This document shows, piece after piece, positions 42,482 to 52,508 of a DNA stretch of 62,384 nt. Position 1 is the first letter of the stretch; each line of letters begins with the position of its first letter. The stretch covers positions 1 to 62,384 of the forward strand of contig NZ_AUGM01000021.1 of NCBI RefSeq assembly GCF_000422665.1, read 5' to 3'. Origin of the DNA: Ferrimonas senticii DSM 18821 (GTDB lineage Bacteria > Pseudomonadota > Gammaproteobacteria > Enterobacterales > Shewanellaceae). The notes beneath the pieces were generated by a model. The model was not told the DNA's origin, made no database searches, and saw only the letters and a program-made list of their open reading frames with translations. A program made the translations under genes and the position numbers.

Positions 42482-44644
42482 CTAGCGGGGGATCCGGGTG
42501 TATGCCAGGCAGTAGCGTTGTCCGGTCATCCGCGCGCGTTCAATGGCCGCATGGGCATCGGCCAACAACTGTGGCCAATTGGCGTCGCTGTCGCACTGTG
42601 ACAAACCGATGGTGATCTGCTCGCCAAGGCCAGCATCGTCCATTGATTTCAGCAGGTTGGCAGCCAGCGTAGCGGCTTTGGTGTGGTGCCAGTCCGGCAG
42701 TAACAATTGGATCTCTGTTGGCTGACTGTATTGACCCAGAATGGTTTCTGGTGGCAATTCATGGGCCAATTGCTGCAGCAATAGGTGCTGGCGGAATAGC
42801 AACTGATCGGCATCAGCAAAACTGCCCAGGGTGCTACTGTGGCTAATGTTCAACAGCATCAATACGTATGGCTTCGGCTGTTGTGCCAGCTGCTGCGCCA
42901 AGTTAGCGCGTTTTAGCGGGCTGGCCAGATCGTCATCGTTGACCAGACTCAGATCGCGGATCGGGGTCAATGTCAGCACCCGCTGCAGCTCTTCGGTATG
43001 GCTGGATTCGGTTAACTGAATGCTGGCGAGACAGCGCTGGATAGCGGCATCGCCACGGCGCACCCACACTTGGCTTTGCCACAGGCCACGGCTATTGAGC
43101 TGATTTTCCAATTGCTGCTGCATCTCGCTACTGCACAGCGGCAATAACTCCAGCCAATCGCGGCCGATCAGTTGCTCCATCGGGGTTTTACAGACAATTG
43201 CCAGCGCCCGATTGCTGCTTTGGATCCGCTGTTGGTTGTCCAGCAGCGCCAAGCCACTGGCGCTCTCGCACAGCAGTTCGATCTGTTGCAGTTTCAAGGT
43301 TTGTTGGCGCTGCTGCGGGCTCTCTTGCAGTTGCAGCAACATCAGTGATTGCAACTGGTCCAGTGGCAGTAGTGACAGCTTAACCTGTAAGCGGCCACCG
43401 GTATGGCCATTGAGTTGCAAGGTACCGCTCCAATTGCCACTGCCTCGGGCCAGTTGCCAGACCATATCGATGCTAATTGGCTTGCTGTTAAATAGTCGGT
43501 TAAAGCGGCGATCCTTTAACTGCATTAGCGGAATATCCAGCTCTTGGCAAAGTGCTTCGGTGGCACCTAAACAGTGGCCTTCGGCGCTAAATAGCATTGA
43601 GCCACTGCCGGATTGATACAGTGCCTCTGCTAGATTTTGGCCGCGATTACTGCGCTGCAGTTGCAATTGCTGTTGCCGTTTTTGATGCAGATAAAGAATC
43701 ATAAACAGCAGCATTAACCCGATGCAGGCGCGCATCTGCCAACGAAAACGCAGAGCCATTGGCATCTGACTGTCGTCAACATAGGAAAATAGGTAGAACC
43801 CTTGCGGAATGTTGGGGCGCACCTTGATAAATACCATGGTGCGGTTGCTGCTGTGCCATTGGCCAAAGTCTTGTTCGACCATGGTTCGCCAAAGTCCGGG
43901 GAAGCGTTGCTCTAACTGGTGGTTATTGTCATCGCTTTGGTCACGAAGATCGATTAACTGACCCGCCTGGTTGGCCATAAATAGCGGCGTGGCATTGTCA
44001 CCTAGGTGGCGCCACATTGGGCTGATATCGATGTACGCCAATAGATAATGGCGGCCGCCAGCGACATGGCTGATGGGGGTTAATGTCCACAGATGACTGC
44101 TGTCTTGGGTTTGATCCAGTTGCAGCGGTGATAAGTAGTGTTCACGGCTGCTCAGTTGCGCCAGTACTCGCTGTAGATCCGCCGGTGGCACCGGTAAAGG
44201 CTGATCGCCAACGTTGGCTAATATCTCGCCATTGGCGTTGATCAGCGCCAAGTGGCGGTAGCCAATTAAGTTGCTTTGCAATCGTGCCAATGCCGCCTGC
44301 GCTTGCGAAATACTGCCGCCGTCGACCGCCGCGGTCGGTAGCGGCAGTTGCTCAAGCAAGCGACTGTTCAGTCGCAATGCCTCCAAACCGTCATTGAGTC
44401 GATCGCTGTAGTTTTGCAGTTCGGCGAAACGGCTGTTGGCGATCCGTTCTCGAACACTCTGCTGATTGAGCTGCAGCATCGCCTCACTAAAGCTGATCAC
44501 CAGTACCACCACCAGCACCATTTTGGCGATAAACAGTAACCGGCTGTCTGCCAAACGCTGTTTGTTATCTTCTTGGTTTAACAGTTGTTTAATGGTGTTT
44601 GAGTTGGCCACGGACGGATCATTGCTGAGGTTTTGCGCCACCAT
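42482..44644 (-). CDS. Membrane PAS sensor with degenerate GGDEF domain
   Basis: 720 residues. Two membrane segments (about 38-56 and 305-322) bracket a periplasmic sensor region of about 245 residues. After a short PAS-like stretch (about 340-430) a second PAS (CESASGLALLDNQQRIQSSNRALAIVCKTP, about 460-490) follows. The C-terminal region (about 570-720) has GGDEF-like topology, but the active loop is replaced by QPTEIQLLLP, so it cannot be a normal cyclase. It probably acts as a cyclic-di-GMP-related sensor or regulator. Monocistronic, beside an apparently active cyclase gene. Confidence 0.75.
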   Translation of the reverse strand: MVAQNLSNDPSVANSNTIKQLLNQEDNKQRLADSRLLFIAKMVLVVVLVISFSEAMLQLNQQSVRERIANSRFAELQNYSDRLNDGLEALRLNSRLLEQLPLPTAAVDGGSISQAQAALARLQSNLIGYRHLALINANGEILANVGDQPLPVPPADLQRVLAQLSSREHYLSPLQLDQTQDSSHLWTLTPISHVAGGRHYLLAYIDISPMWRHLGDNATPLFMANQAGQLIDLRDQSDDNNHQLEQRFPGLWRTMVEQDFGQWHSSNRTMVFIKVRPNIPQGFYLFSYVDDSQMPMALRFRWQMRACIGLMLLFMILYLHQKRQQQLQLQRSNRGQNLAEALYQSGSGSMLFSAEGHCLGATEALCQELDIPLMQLKDRRFNRLFNSKPISIDMVWQLARGSGNWSGTLQLNGHTGGRLQVKLSLLPLDQLQSLMLLQLQESPQQRQQTLKLQQIELLCESASGLALLDNQQRIQSSNRALAIVCKTPMEQLIGRDWLELLPLCSSEMQQQLENQLNSRGLWQSQVWVRRGDAAIQRCLASIQLTESSHTEELQRVLTLTPIRDLSLVNDDDLASPLKRANLAQQLAQQPKPYVLMLLNISHSSTLGSFADADQLLFRQHLLLQQLAHELPPETILGQYSQPTEIQLLLPDWHHTKAATLAANLLKSMDDAGLGEQITIGLSQCDSDANWPQLLADAHAAIERARMTGQRYCLAYTRIPR

Positions 44645-44692
44645 AGCACGAGGGGTCGTTGCTTAGAACGACCCCTCGGTGTTTGTGTGCGC

Positions 44693-45901
44693 TTATTTAC
44701 GCTTTTTGGCGGCGGCTTTTTTCAGCTTACTTTTCTTTGGCTTGGTGAACTTTGGCACCCGCGACAGTGGCTTTAGGCCTTCCATTACTCGGTAGCGAAT
44801 TGGCTCGCCAACGTAGCGCTGGATCTTCTCCAAAGATGGGTGATCGTGCGCTTCCACAATTGATACTGCGCTGCCTTTAGCGCCGGCGCGGGCGGTGCGG
44901 CCGATGCGGTGCAGGTAGGTGTCGCCCTTACGCGGCAGATCGTAGTTGATCACGTGGGTTACTTCTGGGATATCCAGACCACGGGCAGCCACATCGGTTG
45001 CCACCAAGTGCTTTACCTTGCCCTCTTTAAACAGTTCGATGGCGCGGTCACGTTGGCCCTGCGCCATATTGCCTTGCAGTACCGCGATGCGCACTTTGCG
45101 AGCAAACAGCTTGCCGTTGAGTACCACCGCCCGATCTTTGGTGCGGACGAAGATGATGCTGCGTTCGCAGCTAGGATCGTTCAAGATCCGCATCAGCAAC
45201 TTGTCTTTATGGGCTAAGTCGTCGGCACGGTAGTAGCTTTGGTTGATCTTTTTACGTTCGCTGCGTGGCGGTTTGGCGTCGCAGCGCACCGGCTCTTGCA
45301 AAATACGGTCAACGAACTGATCGATGCCAGCCCCTTCCAAAGTGGCGGAGAACAGCATGGTCTGTTTGCGCCAGCGGGTTTCATTGGCGATCTGTTCAAC
45401 TACCGGCATAAAGCCCATGTCCAGCATGCGATCCGCTTCATCGATGATCAGCAGCTCCACTTGGCGCGGATCAAAGCGTTCGCTCTGCAGGTAGTATTCC
45501 AAACGGCCAGGGGTGGCCACCAAAATATCCAGATTGGCGGTCAGCAGATCCGCATCCAGTTGGTAGTCGCGACCACCAACAATGGCGCCGATGGTCAGAT
45601 CGGTGCCGCGAACCAGTTTTTCGCCGTACTGGCGAACTTGCTCGGCCAGTTCGCGGGTCGGGGTCAGGATCAGCACGCGGGCATGACCCGGACCGCGACG
45701 AGGGAAATCCAACAAATGTTGGATTGCCGGTAGCAAAAAGGCCGCAGTTTTACCGGTGCCAGTTGGGGCGCTGGCCAGAATGTCGCGTTGTTCAAGCGCC
45801 GCTTCTAGCACCGCGTTTTGGATGGTGGTCGGCTTGCTGTAACCGGCTTTTTCAAGGGCGGTCAGCAGTCGAGGATCAAGGTCGAGATCGATAAAGCTCA
45901 T
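44693..45901 (-). CDS. srmB: ATP-dependent RNA helicase SrmB
   Basis: 402 residues. A DEAD-box helicase of 50S ribosome assembly. Q-motif GYSKPTTIQ, Walker A SAPTGTGKT (about 39-47), PTRELAEQ, TPGR, DEAD (about 150), SAT (about 181), then the second RecA fold with IIFVRTKDRAVVL, VATDVAARGLDIP and HRIGRTARAG. The C-terminal tail is short and Lys-rich (KPKKSKLKKAAAKKRK), an RNA-binding extension. The pairing with trmN, coupled by TGATG overlap, matches the srmB-yfiC neighbourhood of E. coli and supports SrmB over other DEAD-box types. Confidence 0.9.
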   Translation of the reverse strand: MSFIDLDLDPRLLTALEKAGYSKPTTIQNAVLEAALEQRDILASAPTGTGKTAAFLLPAIQHLLDFPRRGPGHARVLILTPTRELAEQVRQYGEKLVRGTDLTIGAIVGGRDYQLDADLLTANLDILVATPGRLEYYLQSERFDPRQVELLIIDEADRMLDMGFMPVVEQIANETRWRKQTMLFSATLEGAGIDQFVDRILQEPVRCDAKPPRSERKKINQSYYRADDLAHKDKLLMRILNDPSCERSIIFVRTKDRAVVLNGKLFARKVRIAVLQGNMAQGQRDRAIELFKEGKVKHLVATDVAARGLDIPEVTHVINYDLPRKGDTYLHRIGRTARAGAKGSAVSIVEAHDHPSLEKIQRYVGEPIRYRVMEGLKPLSRVPKFTKPKKSKLKKAAAKKRK

Positions 45902-46605
45902 CAGCGGTGGGATCCAAGCTGTAAATAAAAGTCGTCGGTTAGCGCGATAAAGGCGTCGCTATACCGGCCATCGGCGCGGTGCACCGTTAGCTGTTCAGAG
46001 TGTAGTGGTTGCGGCTGTTTGCCAAAGGTCAACAGCTGGCGCTGCACCGGCTTGCGCTCGGTGGTTTTCACCAAGCATTGGCGCTGCAGGTGCAATTGTT
46101 TACTTGGCAGCAATTGTATCAGTTGCTGGGCTTCGTTGTCCGGCAAGATCACGCTGGCAAAGCCGGTTGCGGTCAACAGCCGCTGACAACACTCAAGCAG
46201 CTGGCTTAGGGTTAAGCCGTCTTGGTGGCGGGCAAGTGCGCGGCCCTGGCTTTTCTGGGTGCGCTCGCCGCTGCCAAAGTAGGGTGGATTACAGACGATG
46301 GCAGCAACCTGTTGGCGGTGCTGATTAGCATCGATGTGCTGCACATCAATGCGCTGCGGCCATGGGCTGGCAGCGACATTCGCCTTGGCTTGCACGCAGG
46401 CCTCGGCATCCAGTTCGATGGCGGTGATCGGACAACCACAGCGTTGCGCCGCCATCAACGCCAGCAGTCCGCTGCCAGTGCCAATATCCAATACCGTGCC
46501 CGAATCTGGCAACGCCGCCCAAGCCCCGAGCAGCACGCCATCGGTGCTAACGGCCATGCCGCAACCGTGATCATCAACGTGAAACTGTTTAAAGGTGAAA
46601 GCCAT
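45901..46605 (-). CDS. trmN: tRNA1(Val) (adenine-37 N6) methyltransferase
   Basis: 234 residues from ATG 46605; the frame continues upstream without support. A Rossmann methyltransferase (YfiC/TrmN6). The opening FTFKQFHVDDHGCGMAVSTDGVLLGAW is characteristic. The AdoMet motif is VLDIGTGSGLLALM (about 42-55) and the NPPY catalytic motif is in AAIVCNPPYFGSG (about 105). It is directly upstream of srmB with stop and start overlapping. The 400-bp gap from 46606 to 47006 holds promoters for this gene and for brnQ. Confidence 0.93.
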   Translation of the reverse strand: MAFTFKQFHVDDHGCGMAVSTDGVLLGAWAALPDSGTVLDIGTGSGLLALMAAQRCGCPITAIELDAEACVQAKANVAASPWPQRIDVQHIDANQHRQQVAAIVCNPPYFGSGERTQKSQGRALARHQDGLTLSQLLECCQRLLTATGFASVILPDNEAQQLIQLLPSKQLHLQRQCLVKTTERKPVQRQLLTFGKQPQPLHSEQLTVHRADGRYSDAFIALTDDFYLQLGSHR

Positions 46606-46920
46606 ACAACCTGTTTGGGAAGTGCTGGGGCGCAGATAGTGCACGCCATTGCGAAAAAGGTCGGCAACTTTAGCAGATTTGTTAGTCCGGTTCTGTGGAT
46701 AACTTGATCGCAATTTGTTAACGGCAGGATCTATATTGCTGCAAACTGGGTGTGAGTGTTGCTTTTATTTTCTTATGTTGGTATCAAACGAATCAGCCTT
46801 GTCGTTGGCGTTTTTCCCGTTTTTTACTGAAATTTGTGATTCAAACCAGTGTTGATCGGAAAGGCGAGCCAAATTCGCGACTTAAATGCGCAAAGATGAC
46901 ACCGATAATCAAAAACAAAG

Positions 46921-46938
46921 TGTACATCTAAGTTTACA
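46921..46938. promoter_or_regulatory. TyrR-box-like operator upstream of brnQ
   Basis: TGTACATCTAAGTTTACA matches the TyrR box TGTAAA-N6-TTTACA in 11 of 12 fixed positions. It lies 68 bp before the GTG start of brnQ. TyrR of Shewanella-type genomes is thought to control several amino-acid pathways beyond aromatic ones (from memory). Binding is inferred. No other feature is seen between 46606 and 46920. Confidence 0.55.
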
Positions 46939-47006
46939 AAGCTAGCAAAGGCGTACAAGAACCCTTCAAATTGCATCAGCAACGTAGCCACAAATAGAGG
47001 TGTATT

Positions 47007-48329
47007 GTGAGCAAACGATTAACGACCGCCGATACCTTGAGTCTCGGATTTATGGTGTTCGCCTTCTTCTTAGGCGCCGGTAACATCATCTTCCCACCAA
47101 TGGCTGGCATGCTGGCCGGCGAAAATATGCCATTGGCGATGTCAGGCTTCCTGATGACCGCCGTTGGTCTGCCGCTGATTGGTCTGATCGCGGTGGCGAA
47201 AATGGGCGGCGGTGTGCTAACCATGACCAAACAGTTGCCAGCATGGGTTGGGATTGCCATCGCACTGGGGATCTACATTGTTATCGGCCCAGCATTCGCG
47301 GCGCCGCGCACTGGTTTGGTGGCTTATGAGATCGGCATGGTGCCGTTCCTGTCTGAAGCCGGCGACCTGTCGCAGTGGCTGTACACCGCCGGTTTCTTCA
47401 TCGTGGCACTGCTGTTGGCATTGTCTCCAGGTAAATTGATGGATGTGGTTGGCAAGGTACTGACGCCTGCACTGATCGTGTTGCTGGCGATCTTGGCGGT
47501 ATCCGCAGTGATCGATCCGCAAGACCCAATTGCCGCAGCATCGGATCCATGGATCGACAGCCCGCTGACTACCGGTTTCTTGGAAGGCTACATGACCATG
47601 GATGCGCTGGCGTCGCTGATGTTCGGTATGTTGGTGGTTGATATGCTGCGCCGTAAAGGCATCACCGATAACGCCGATGTTGCTCGTTACTTGTCGATCG
47701 CCGCCGTGATTGCTGCGGTTGGTTTGGCAGCGGTATACATCTCGCTGTTCTACTTGGGCGCAACCAGTTCGGTACTGGGTGCCGGCGCTGCCAACGGCGG
47801 GGTGATCTTGGCCGCCTACGTAGGTCAAGTATTTGGTGAGTTCGGCAAGGTGATCTTGGCGGCGGTAGTAACCTTGGCCTGTTTGACCACCGCGGTTGGT
47901 TTGCTGTCAGCCTGTTCGGAGTACTTCAACGAACTGGCACCAAAGGTAAGCTACAAGGCGTGGGTTGTGATCAACGCGGTAGTTTGTGCTCTGGTGGCCA
48001 ACGTTGGTTTGTCGCAATTGATCGCCATCTCCATCCCTGTGCTGTTTATCGTGTACCCAATCGCAATGGCACTGATAGTGTTTGCCTTTGCTAAACCATT
48101 TATCAGCCAGACTCGCCCAGTGTTAGCGGCGCTGCTGATCTCGGCGGTATTCGTTGGCACCTTGAGCGCCATCAAGGTTGCTGGCATTGAAGCGCTGGCT
48201 GGCGTGGTGGAGTTGTTCTCGTTCCTGCCGCTGTTTGACCAGCACATGGCATGGGCACCGCTGACGGTAGTAATCATCATCGCTGGGGTGTTTTACAAGC
48301 GTAACCAACCACAGTTGGTTGCTGAATAA
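47007..48329 (+). CDS. brnQ: Branched-chain amino-acid:cation symporter
   Basis: 440 residues from GTG 47007 with GAGG upstream. An LIVCS-family carrier with about 12 membrane segments that takes up leucine, isoleucine and valine with Na+ or H+. The opening LSLGFMVFAFFLGAGNIIFPPMAG, then GPAFAAPRTGLVAYEIG (about 92-108) and GFLEGYMTMDALASLMFGMLVV (about 190-211) are family signatures. It stands alone, ends in a strong terminator, and has a TyrR-like box in its promoter region. Confidence 0.95.
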   Translation: MSKRLTTADTLSLGFMVFAFFLGAGNIIFPPMAGMLAGENMPLAMSGFLMTAVGLPLIGLIAVAKMGGGVLTMTKQLPAWVGIAIALGIYIVIGPAFAAPRTGLVAYEIGMVPFLSEAGDLSQWLYTAGFFIVALLLALSPGKLMDVVGKVLTPALIVLLAILAVSAVIDPQDPIAAASDPWIDSPLTTGFLEGYMTMDALASLMFGMLVVDMLRRKGITDNADVARYLSIAAVIAAVGLAAVYISLFYLGATSSVLGAGAANGGVILAAYVGQVFGEFGKVILAAVVTLACLTTAVGLLSACSEYFNELAPKVSYKAWVVINAVVCALVANVGLSQLIAISIPVLFIVYPIAMALIVFAFAKPFISQTRPVLAALLISAVFVGTLSAIKVAGIEALAGVVELFSFLPLFDQHMAWAPLTVVIIIAGVFYKRNQPQLVAE

Positions 48330-48364
48330 GTCCGCGATTAGCTACTAATTGCTCGGAATAAGCC

Positions 48365-48397
48365 AAAGCCCGTTCATCTGAACGGGCTTTTTGCTTT
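48365..48397. terminator. Intrinsic terminator of brnQ
   Basis: AAAGCCCGTTCA (48365-48376) pairs with TGAACGGGCTTT (48379-48390), then TTGCTTTT. Confidence 0.92.
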
Positions 48398-48452
48398 TCT
48401 TTCGTAACATCTTAAGCCAAGATCCATCAATTACTGTTTATTGGCCTAGCTC

Positions 48453-48740
48453 ATGCGGATCTTACTGACATTGCTACTGATCTTGTTTGCTTCTTTGCAA
48501 TACCGATTGTGGTTCGGCAGCAATAACCTGCCCGAAAACTGGCAGTTGCAGCAGAAGATTGATGCCCAGCAGGTCAGTAATAATCAGCTTGAGCAACGCA
48601 ACCAATTGTTGTTAGAAGAGATTGCCGATCTGCGTGGCGGCATCGAAGCGGTGGAAGAGCGTGCCCGTAATGAACTGGGCATGATCAAACCGAACGAGCA
48701 ATTCTTTCGGGTGATCCCCAGCCCCACCGCTGCGCCATAA
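48453..48740 (+). CDS. ftsB: Cell-division protein FtsB
   Basis: 95 residues. N-terminal membrane segment (about 3-19), then RLWFGSNNLPENWQL and a coiled coil (about 28-70) that pairs with FtsL in the FtsQBL complex. The end (ARNELGMIKPNEQFFRVIP) is the typical FtsB tail. The start is ATG 48453. First gene of the ftsB-ispD-ispF-truD-surE-pcm run, order conserved in gammaproteobacteria. Confidence 0.95.
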   Translation: MRILLTLLLILFASLQYRLWFGSNNLPENWQLQQKIDAQQVSNNQLEQRNQLLLEEIADLRGGIEAVEERARNELGMIKPNEQFFRVIPSPTAAP

Positions 48741-48767
48741 CCGTCATCTCGTTACTGGAGTTTTACT

Positions 48768-49463
48768 ATGTCATTTGCAGCAGGGCAGCCGTTGTATGCG
48801 GTAGTGCCGGCCGCTGGTGTTGGCAAACGGATGGGCAGCGCCATCCCCAAGCAATATCTGCCACTGGCTGGGCGCGCCATCCTAAGCCACACCTTAGGGC
48901 TGCTGTTAAGTCACCCTCGGATCGATAAAGTAGTGGTGGCGTTGGGCGCCGAAGATGGCTATTTCTCTGACCTTGCCGAAGCGGGCCACCCGGATCTTAT
49001 CGTTGTCAGCGGCGGTGCAGAGCGCAGCGATTCGGTGCGTTTGGCGTTGGCGGAATTGCCGGAGGAGGCGTGGGCGTTGGTGCATGATGCGGCGCGGCCC
49101 TGTTTGCATCACGATGATATCGATGCGTTGCTGGCCCAATGCGGCGCGCAGGGGGCGATCTTAGCCAGTCCAGTACGCGATACCATGAAGCGCGCCAATG
49201 GTGTTGGCAATATCGATCACACCGTCGAACGTGAAGCGCTGTGGCATGCGCTGACACCGCAGCTGTTTCCGGCAAAAGCGCTTAGCCAAGCGCTAACCGA
49301 ACATCAGCATAATCGCGCCATCACCGATGAAGCGTCGGCGCTGGAGCTGTGCGGTTGGACCCCGAAACTGGTGGCTGGCCGTGCTGATAATATTAAAGTC
49401 ACCCACCCAGACGATCTGCGTCTGGCAGAGCTGTTTTTAGCGGCAGCAAGGAGCGAGCAATGA
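48768..49463 (+). CDS. ispD: 2-C-methyl-D-erythritol 4-phosphate cytidylyltransferase
   Basis: 231 residues. Third step of the MEP isoprenoid pathway: CTP plus MEP to CDP-ME. The nucleotide-binding opening [23 protein letters not shown] (about 9-31) has the catalytic Arg and Lys. [15 protein letters not shown] (about 105-119) and the TDEASALE segment (about 190) complete the site. ATGA overlap with ispF couples the two pathway genes. Confidence 0.97.
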   Translation: MSFAAGQPLYAVVPAAGVGKRMGSAIPKQYLPLAGRAILSHTLGLLLSHPRIDKVVVALGAEDGYFSDLAEAGHPDLIVVSGGAERSDSVRLALAELPEEAWALVHDAARPCLHHDDIDALLAQCGAQGAILASPVRDTMKRANGVGNIDHTVEREALWHALTPQLFPAKALSQALTEHQHNRAITDEASALELCGWTPKLVAGRADNIKVTHPDDLRLAELFLAAARSEQ

Positions 49464-49936
49464 TCCGCATTGGCCACGGTTTTGATGTACATAAATTTGG
49501 TGGCGATGGCCCGGTGATCATCGGCGGCGTTGCCGTTGATTACCCACAAGGGCTGATCGCCCACTCCGACGGCGATGTGGTGCTGCACGCCATTAGCGAT
49601 GCGCTGCTTGGGGCGATGGCGTTGGGGGACATCGGTCATCACTTTCCTGATACCGATCCGGCCTTTAAAGGCGCCGACAGTCGAGTGTTACTGCGCCGCT
49701 GTGTCGAGCAAGTCCATCAGCGCGGTTATCAGATCGGCAACTTGGATGTGACTATTATTGCCCAAGCGCCAAAGATGGCGCCGCACATTGCGGCGATGCG
49801 CGCCAACATTGCCGCTGATCTGCAGGTGGCGATTGACCAAGTGAATGTCAAAGCCACCACCACCGAACAACTGGGCTTTACCGGCCGCAAAGAGGGCATT
49901 GCCACCGAAGCGGTAGTGCTGATCAACAAGATCTAA
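49460..49936 (+). CDS. ispF: 2-C-methyl-D-erythritol 2,4-cyclodiphosphate synthase
   Basis: 158 residues, normal. Converts CDP-ME 2-phosphate to the cyclic diphosphate; a trimer with zinc at the interfaces. [11 protein letters not shown] carries Asp8 and His10, and [24 protein letters not shown] holds the third ligand His42. [16 protein letters not shown] near the C terminus binds cytidine. It overlaps ispD and precedes truD by 37 bp. Confidence 0.98.
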   Translation: MIRIGHGFDVHKFGGDGPVIIGGVAVDYPQGLIAHSDGDVVLHAISDALLGAMALGDIGHHFPDTDPAFKGADSRVLLRRCVEQVHQRGYQIGNLDVTIIAQAPKMAPHIAAMRANIAADLQVAIDQVNVKATTTEQLGFTGRKEGIATEAVVLINKI

Positions 49937-49973
49937 GCCGGTATTCCGAGATAACCCTTTAATAGGCATTGAA

Positions 49974-51026
49974 ATGACTGATTACAGCTTGCCAGAGTGG
50001 CACTACCTTTACGGCAAACCAACCGCAACCGGCCAGATCCGCGGAGCGCATGAACACTTCCAAGTGGAAGAGATTTTGCCGTTTGTGCCGGATGGCGAGG
50101 GCGAGAACCACATGGTTCATGTGGAAAAACGCGGGCTGACCACCCACCAAGTGGCCGGCATGCTGGCCAAGTTTGCTGGGGTACCAGCCCGTGATGTCTC
50201 TTGGGCTGGTCTGAAAGATAAGCACGGCGTTACTCGCCAGTGGTTGAGTGTTCGTATCCCGGGCAAATTGGAGCCGAAGTGGACCGAGCTGAACAGCGAC
50301 CAGCTGACCATTTTGTCTGCCAGCCGTAACCTGAAAAAGCTGCGCACCGGCGCGCTGCTGGGCAACCGCTTTAAGATCGCCATCAGCGGCATCGACAACC
50401 CAGAAGCGCTGCTGACAAAAGTCGCCGAGCTGCAAGCTGGGGTGCCGAACTACTACGGCGAGCAACGCTTCGGTCACAGCGGTGGCAATGTAGAGCGCGC
50501 GCTGGAGATGTTTGGCGGCAAACGCATTAAAGATCGCAATAAACGCAGCATCTACCTGTCTGCCGCCCGCAGTTTCCTGTTTAACCACGTGCTGTCGGCG
50601 CGTTTGGCGAAGTTTGGTAACGTTGGCCTGGCCGGTGATGCCTTGATGCTGGCCGGTTCCAACAGTTACTTTATTGCTAACGAGTGGGATCAACTGTTGC
50701 TGGATCGTCTGGCCAGTCACGATGTGAGCCTGTCGGCGCCGCTGTGGGGCGATGGCGAGGGCATTGCCCAAGCCGAAGCGGGTGAGTTCGAGGCGCAGAT
50801 CGTCAGCCAGTGGCCAGAGATGTGCACCGGTTTAGCGAATGCCCGTTTGGATCACGACCGTCGTCGCGCCCTGCTGATCCCAGAGCAGTTGCAAGCCAAG
50901 GTGGAAGATGGCCTGCTGTGGCTGCAATTTGTACTACCAGCGGGGGCTTTTGCTACCTCGTTGCTGCGTGAATTGGTGGATTACACCGACGCCCAGCAGC
51001 TGCAATTTGAGAAGGAACGTCAATGA
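49974..51026 (+). CDS. truD: tRNA pseudouridine(13) synthase
   Basis: 350 residues. Converts U13 of tRNA-Glu to pseudouridine. The opening [27 protein letters not shown] is typical, the catalytic Asp is in [14 protein letters not shown] (about 78-91), and [19 protein letters not shown] (about 155) is a further motif. The stop overlaps the start of surE (ATGA). Confidence 0.97.
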   Translation: MTDYSLPEWHYLYGKPTATGQIRGAHEHFQVEEILPFVPDGEGENHMVHVEKRGLTTHQVAGMLAKFAGVPARDVSWAGLKDKHGVTRQWLSVRIPGKLEPKWTELNSDQLTILSASRNLKKLRTGALLGNRFKIAISGIDNPEALLTKVAELQAGVPNYYGEQRFGHSGGNVERALEMFGGKRIKDRNKRSIYLSAARSFLFNHVLSARLAKFGNVGLAGDALMLAGSNSYFIANEWDQLLLDRLASHDVSLSAPLWGDGEGIAQAEAGEFEAQIVSQWPEMCTGLANARLDHDRRRALLIPEQLQAKVEDGLLWLQFVLPAGAFATSLLRELVDYTDAQQLQFEKERQ

Positions 51027-51769
51027 GAATATTGGTAAGCAATGACGACGGCGTGCATGCGCCGGGGATTAAGGCGTTAAGTGACGCCTTAGCCACCATT
51101 GCTGAGGTGATTACCGTTGCCCCAGATCGCAACTGTTCTGGGGCGTCCAACGCATTGACCCTAACCAACCCGCTGCGGGCACAGCAGCTGGATAACGGCT
51201 TTTACCAGATCAACGGAACGCCGTCCGACTGCGTGCTGGTTGGCATTCGCTCGCTGATGACTGAAGAGCCTGACTTAGTGGTGTCTGGCATCAATGCTGG
51301 CGCCAACCTGGGCGATGACACCATCTATTCCGGCACCGTGGCGGCGGCGATGGAAGGCCGTCATCTGGGCTTCCCAACCATTGCGATTTCGCTTTGTGGC
51401 CGTGAATTGGTGCATTACGACAGCGCTGCGGCGATTGCGGTAAATGTGGTTAAGGGGCTGCTGAATAAGCCATTGCCGCAAGATCGGATCCTCAATATTA
51501 ACGTGCCGGATCTACCGCTGGAGCAGATCCGTGGCATTAAGGTTACCCGTCTTGGGGCCCGTCATGCCGCTGAAGAGATGCTGACCATGCAAGATCCCGC
51601 TGGCCGCGATGTCTACTGGATCGGTCCGCCGGGAGCGCAACAAGATGCCGGTCCCGGCACCGATTTTGATGCCATCGCCAATGGCTATGTGTCGATCACG
51701 CCGCTGAAAGTGGACTTAACCGCCCATGAGCAACTGGCCGAGTTAACAGACTGGGTGGCAACGTTATGA
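51023..51769 (+). CDS. surE: 5'/3'-nucleotidase and exopolyphosphatase SurE
   Basis: 248 residues. A metal-dependent phosphatase of nucleoside monophosphates. The metal site motif [12 protein letters not shown] (about 4-15) has the paired Asp. [23 protein letters not shown] and [25 protein letters not shown] (about 90-114) are all present. Overlaps truD at its start and pcm at its end, so the three are translationally coupled. Confidence 0.97.
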   Translation: MRILVSNDDGVHAPGIKALSDALATIAEVITVAPDRNCSGASNALTLTNPLRAQQLDNGFYQINGTPSDCVLVGIRSLMTEEPDLVVSGINAGANLGDDTIYSGTVAAAMEGRHLGFPTIAISLCGRELVHYDSAAAIAVNVVKGLLNKPLPQDRILNINVPDLPLEQIRGIKVTRLGARHAAEEMLTMQDPAGRDVYWIGPPGAQQDAGPGTDFDAIANGYVSITPLKVDLTAHEQLAELTDWVATL

Positions 51770-52416
51770 GTTTGGCCGCAGCGGCGGCGACCGCTGGCTA
51801 CAGCGGCCGCTTGCTGGCGCAACTGCGCGATCAAGGCATTGCCGATGAACGGGTGCTGGCGGCGATGGCAGCGATCCCCAGACAGTTGTTTGTGGATGGC
51901 GCGTTAACCCTGCGGGCATGGGAAAATACCGCGTTACCAATAGGTGCTGGCCAGACTATTTCGCAGCCGTATATTGTGGCGCGGATGACCGAGTTGCTGC
52001 TGCAGGATCTGCCTGCGGGGCCGGTGTTGGAACTGGGCACTGGCAGCGGCTATCAAGCGGCGGTGCTGGCGTCAGTGGTACCGCAACTGTGCACCATTGA
52101 GCGGATCAAAAGTTTGCAGATATTGGCACGGCGCCGCCTAAAGCAACTGGATCTGCACAACATCAGCTTTAAGTACGGTGACGGTTGGCAAGGCTGGGCC
52201 AGCAAAGGGCCGTTTGCTGGGATCATCGTCACTGCGGCAGCGACTCAGGTGCCACAGGCGTTGTTGGCACAGTTACAAGATGGTGGCCGCTTGATCATCC
52301 CCGTTGGCGATCAGCAGCAGGTGCTGCAATTGATTGTCCGTCGTGGCGATCAATTCCACAGCCAGCAAATTGAAGTGGTGCGGTTTGTGCCCTTGGTCGC
52401 GGGAGCGACGGAATAG
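51766..52416 (+). CDS. pcm: Protein-L-isoaspartate O-methyltransferase
   Basis: 216 residues. Repairs isoaspartyl residues in aged proteins using AdoMet. [37 protein letters not shown] (about 34-70) is the signature stretch, and [15 protein letters not shown] (about 88-102) binds AdoMet. The start overlaps surE. A 92-bp gap follows, then nlpD. Confidence 0.96.
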   Translation: MSLAAAAATAGYSGRLLAQLRDQGIADERVLAAMAAIPRQLFVDGALTLRAWENTALPIGAGQTISQPYIVARMTELLLQDLPAGPVLELGTGSGYQAAVLASVVPQLCTIERIKSLQILARRRLKQLDLHNISFKYGDGWQGWASKGPFAGIIVTAAATQVPQALLAQLQDGGRLIIPVGDQQQVLQLIVRRGDQFHSQQIEVVRFVPLVAGATE

Positions 52417-52508
52417 CTCAGCGCGGCAGCGACCGAATAACTCATTCGGCTGTAGGGCTGCATAACAATAGCCGTAACACGGCGAGCAAAATCATGGAGT
52501 AATAGTCG

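Noticed and set aside
42482-44644. Functional diguanylate cyclase
   Set aside because: The GGDEF loop is replaced by QPTEIQ, so it is listed as degenerate.
46896-46931. Possible leader peptide MTPIIKNKVYI before brnQ
   Set aside because: Ile/Val-rich, but it has no ribosome site, ends inside the TyrR-like box, and no hairpin or terminator follows. Most likely chance.
49959-50771. Antisense frame of 270 codons opposite truD
   Set aside because: Codon-bias shadow without motifs; the plus-strand TruD is unmistakable.
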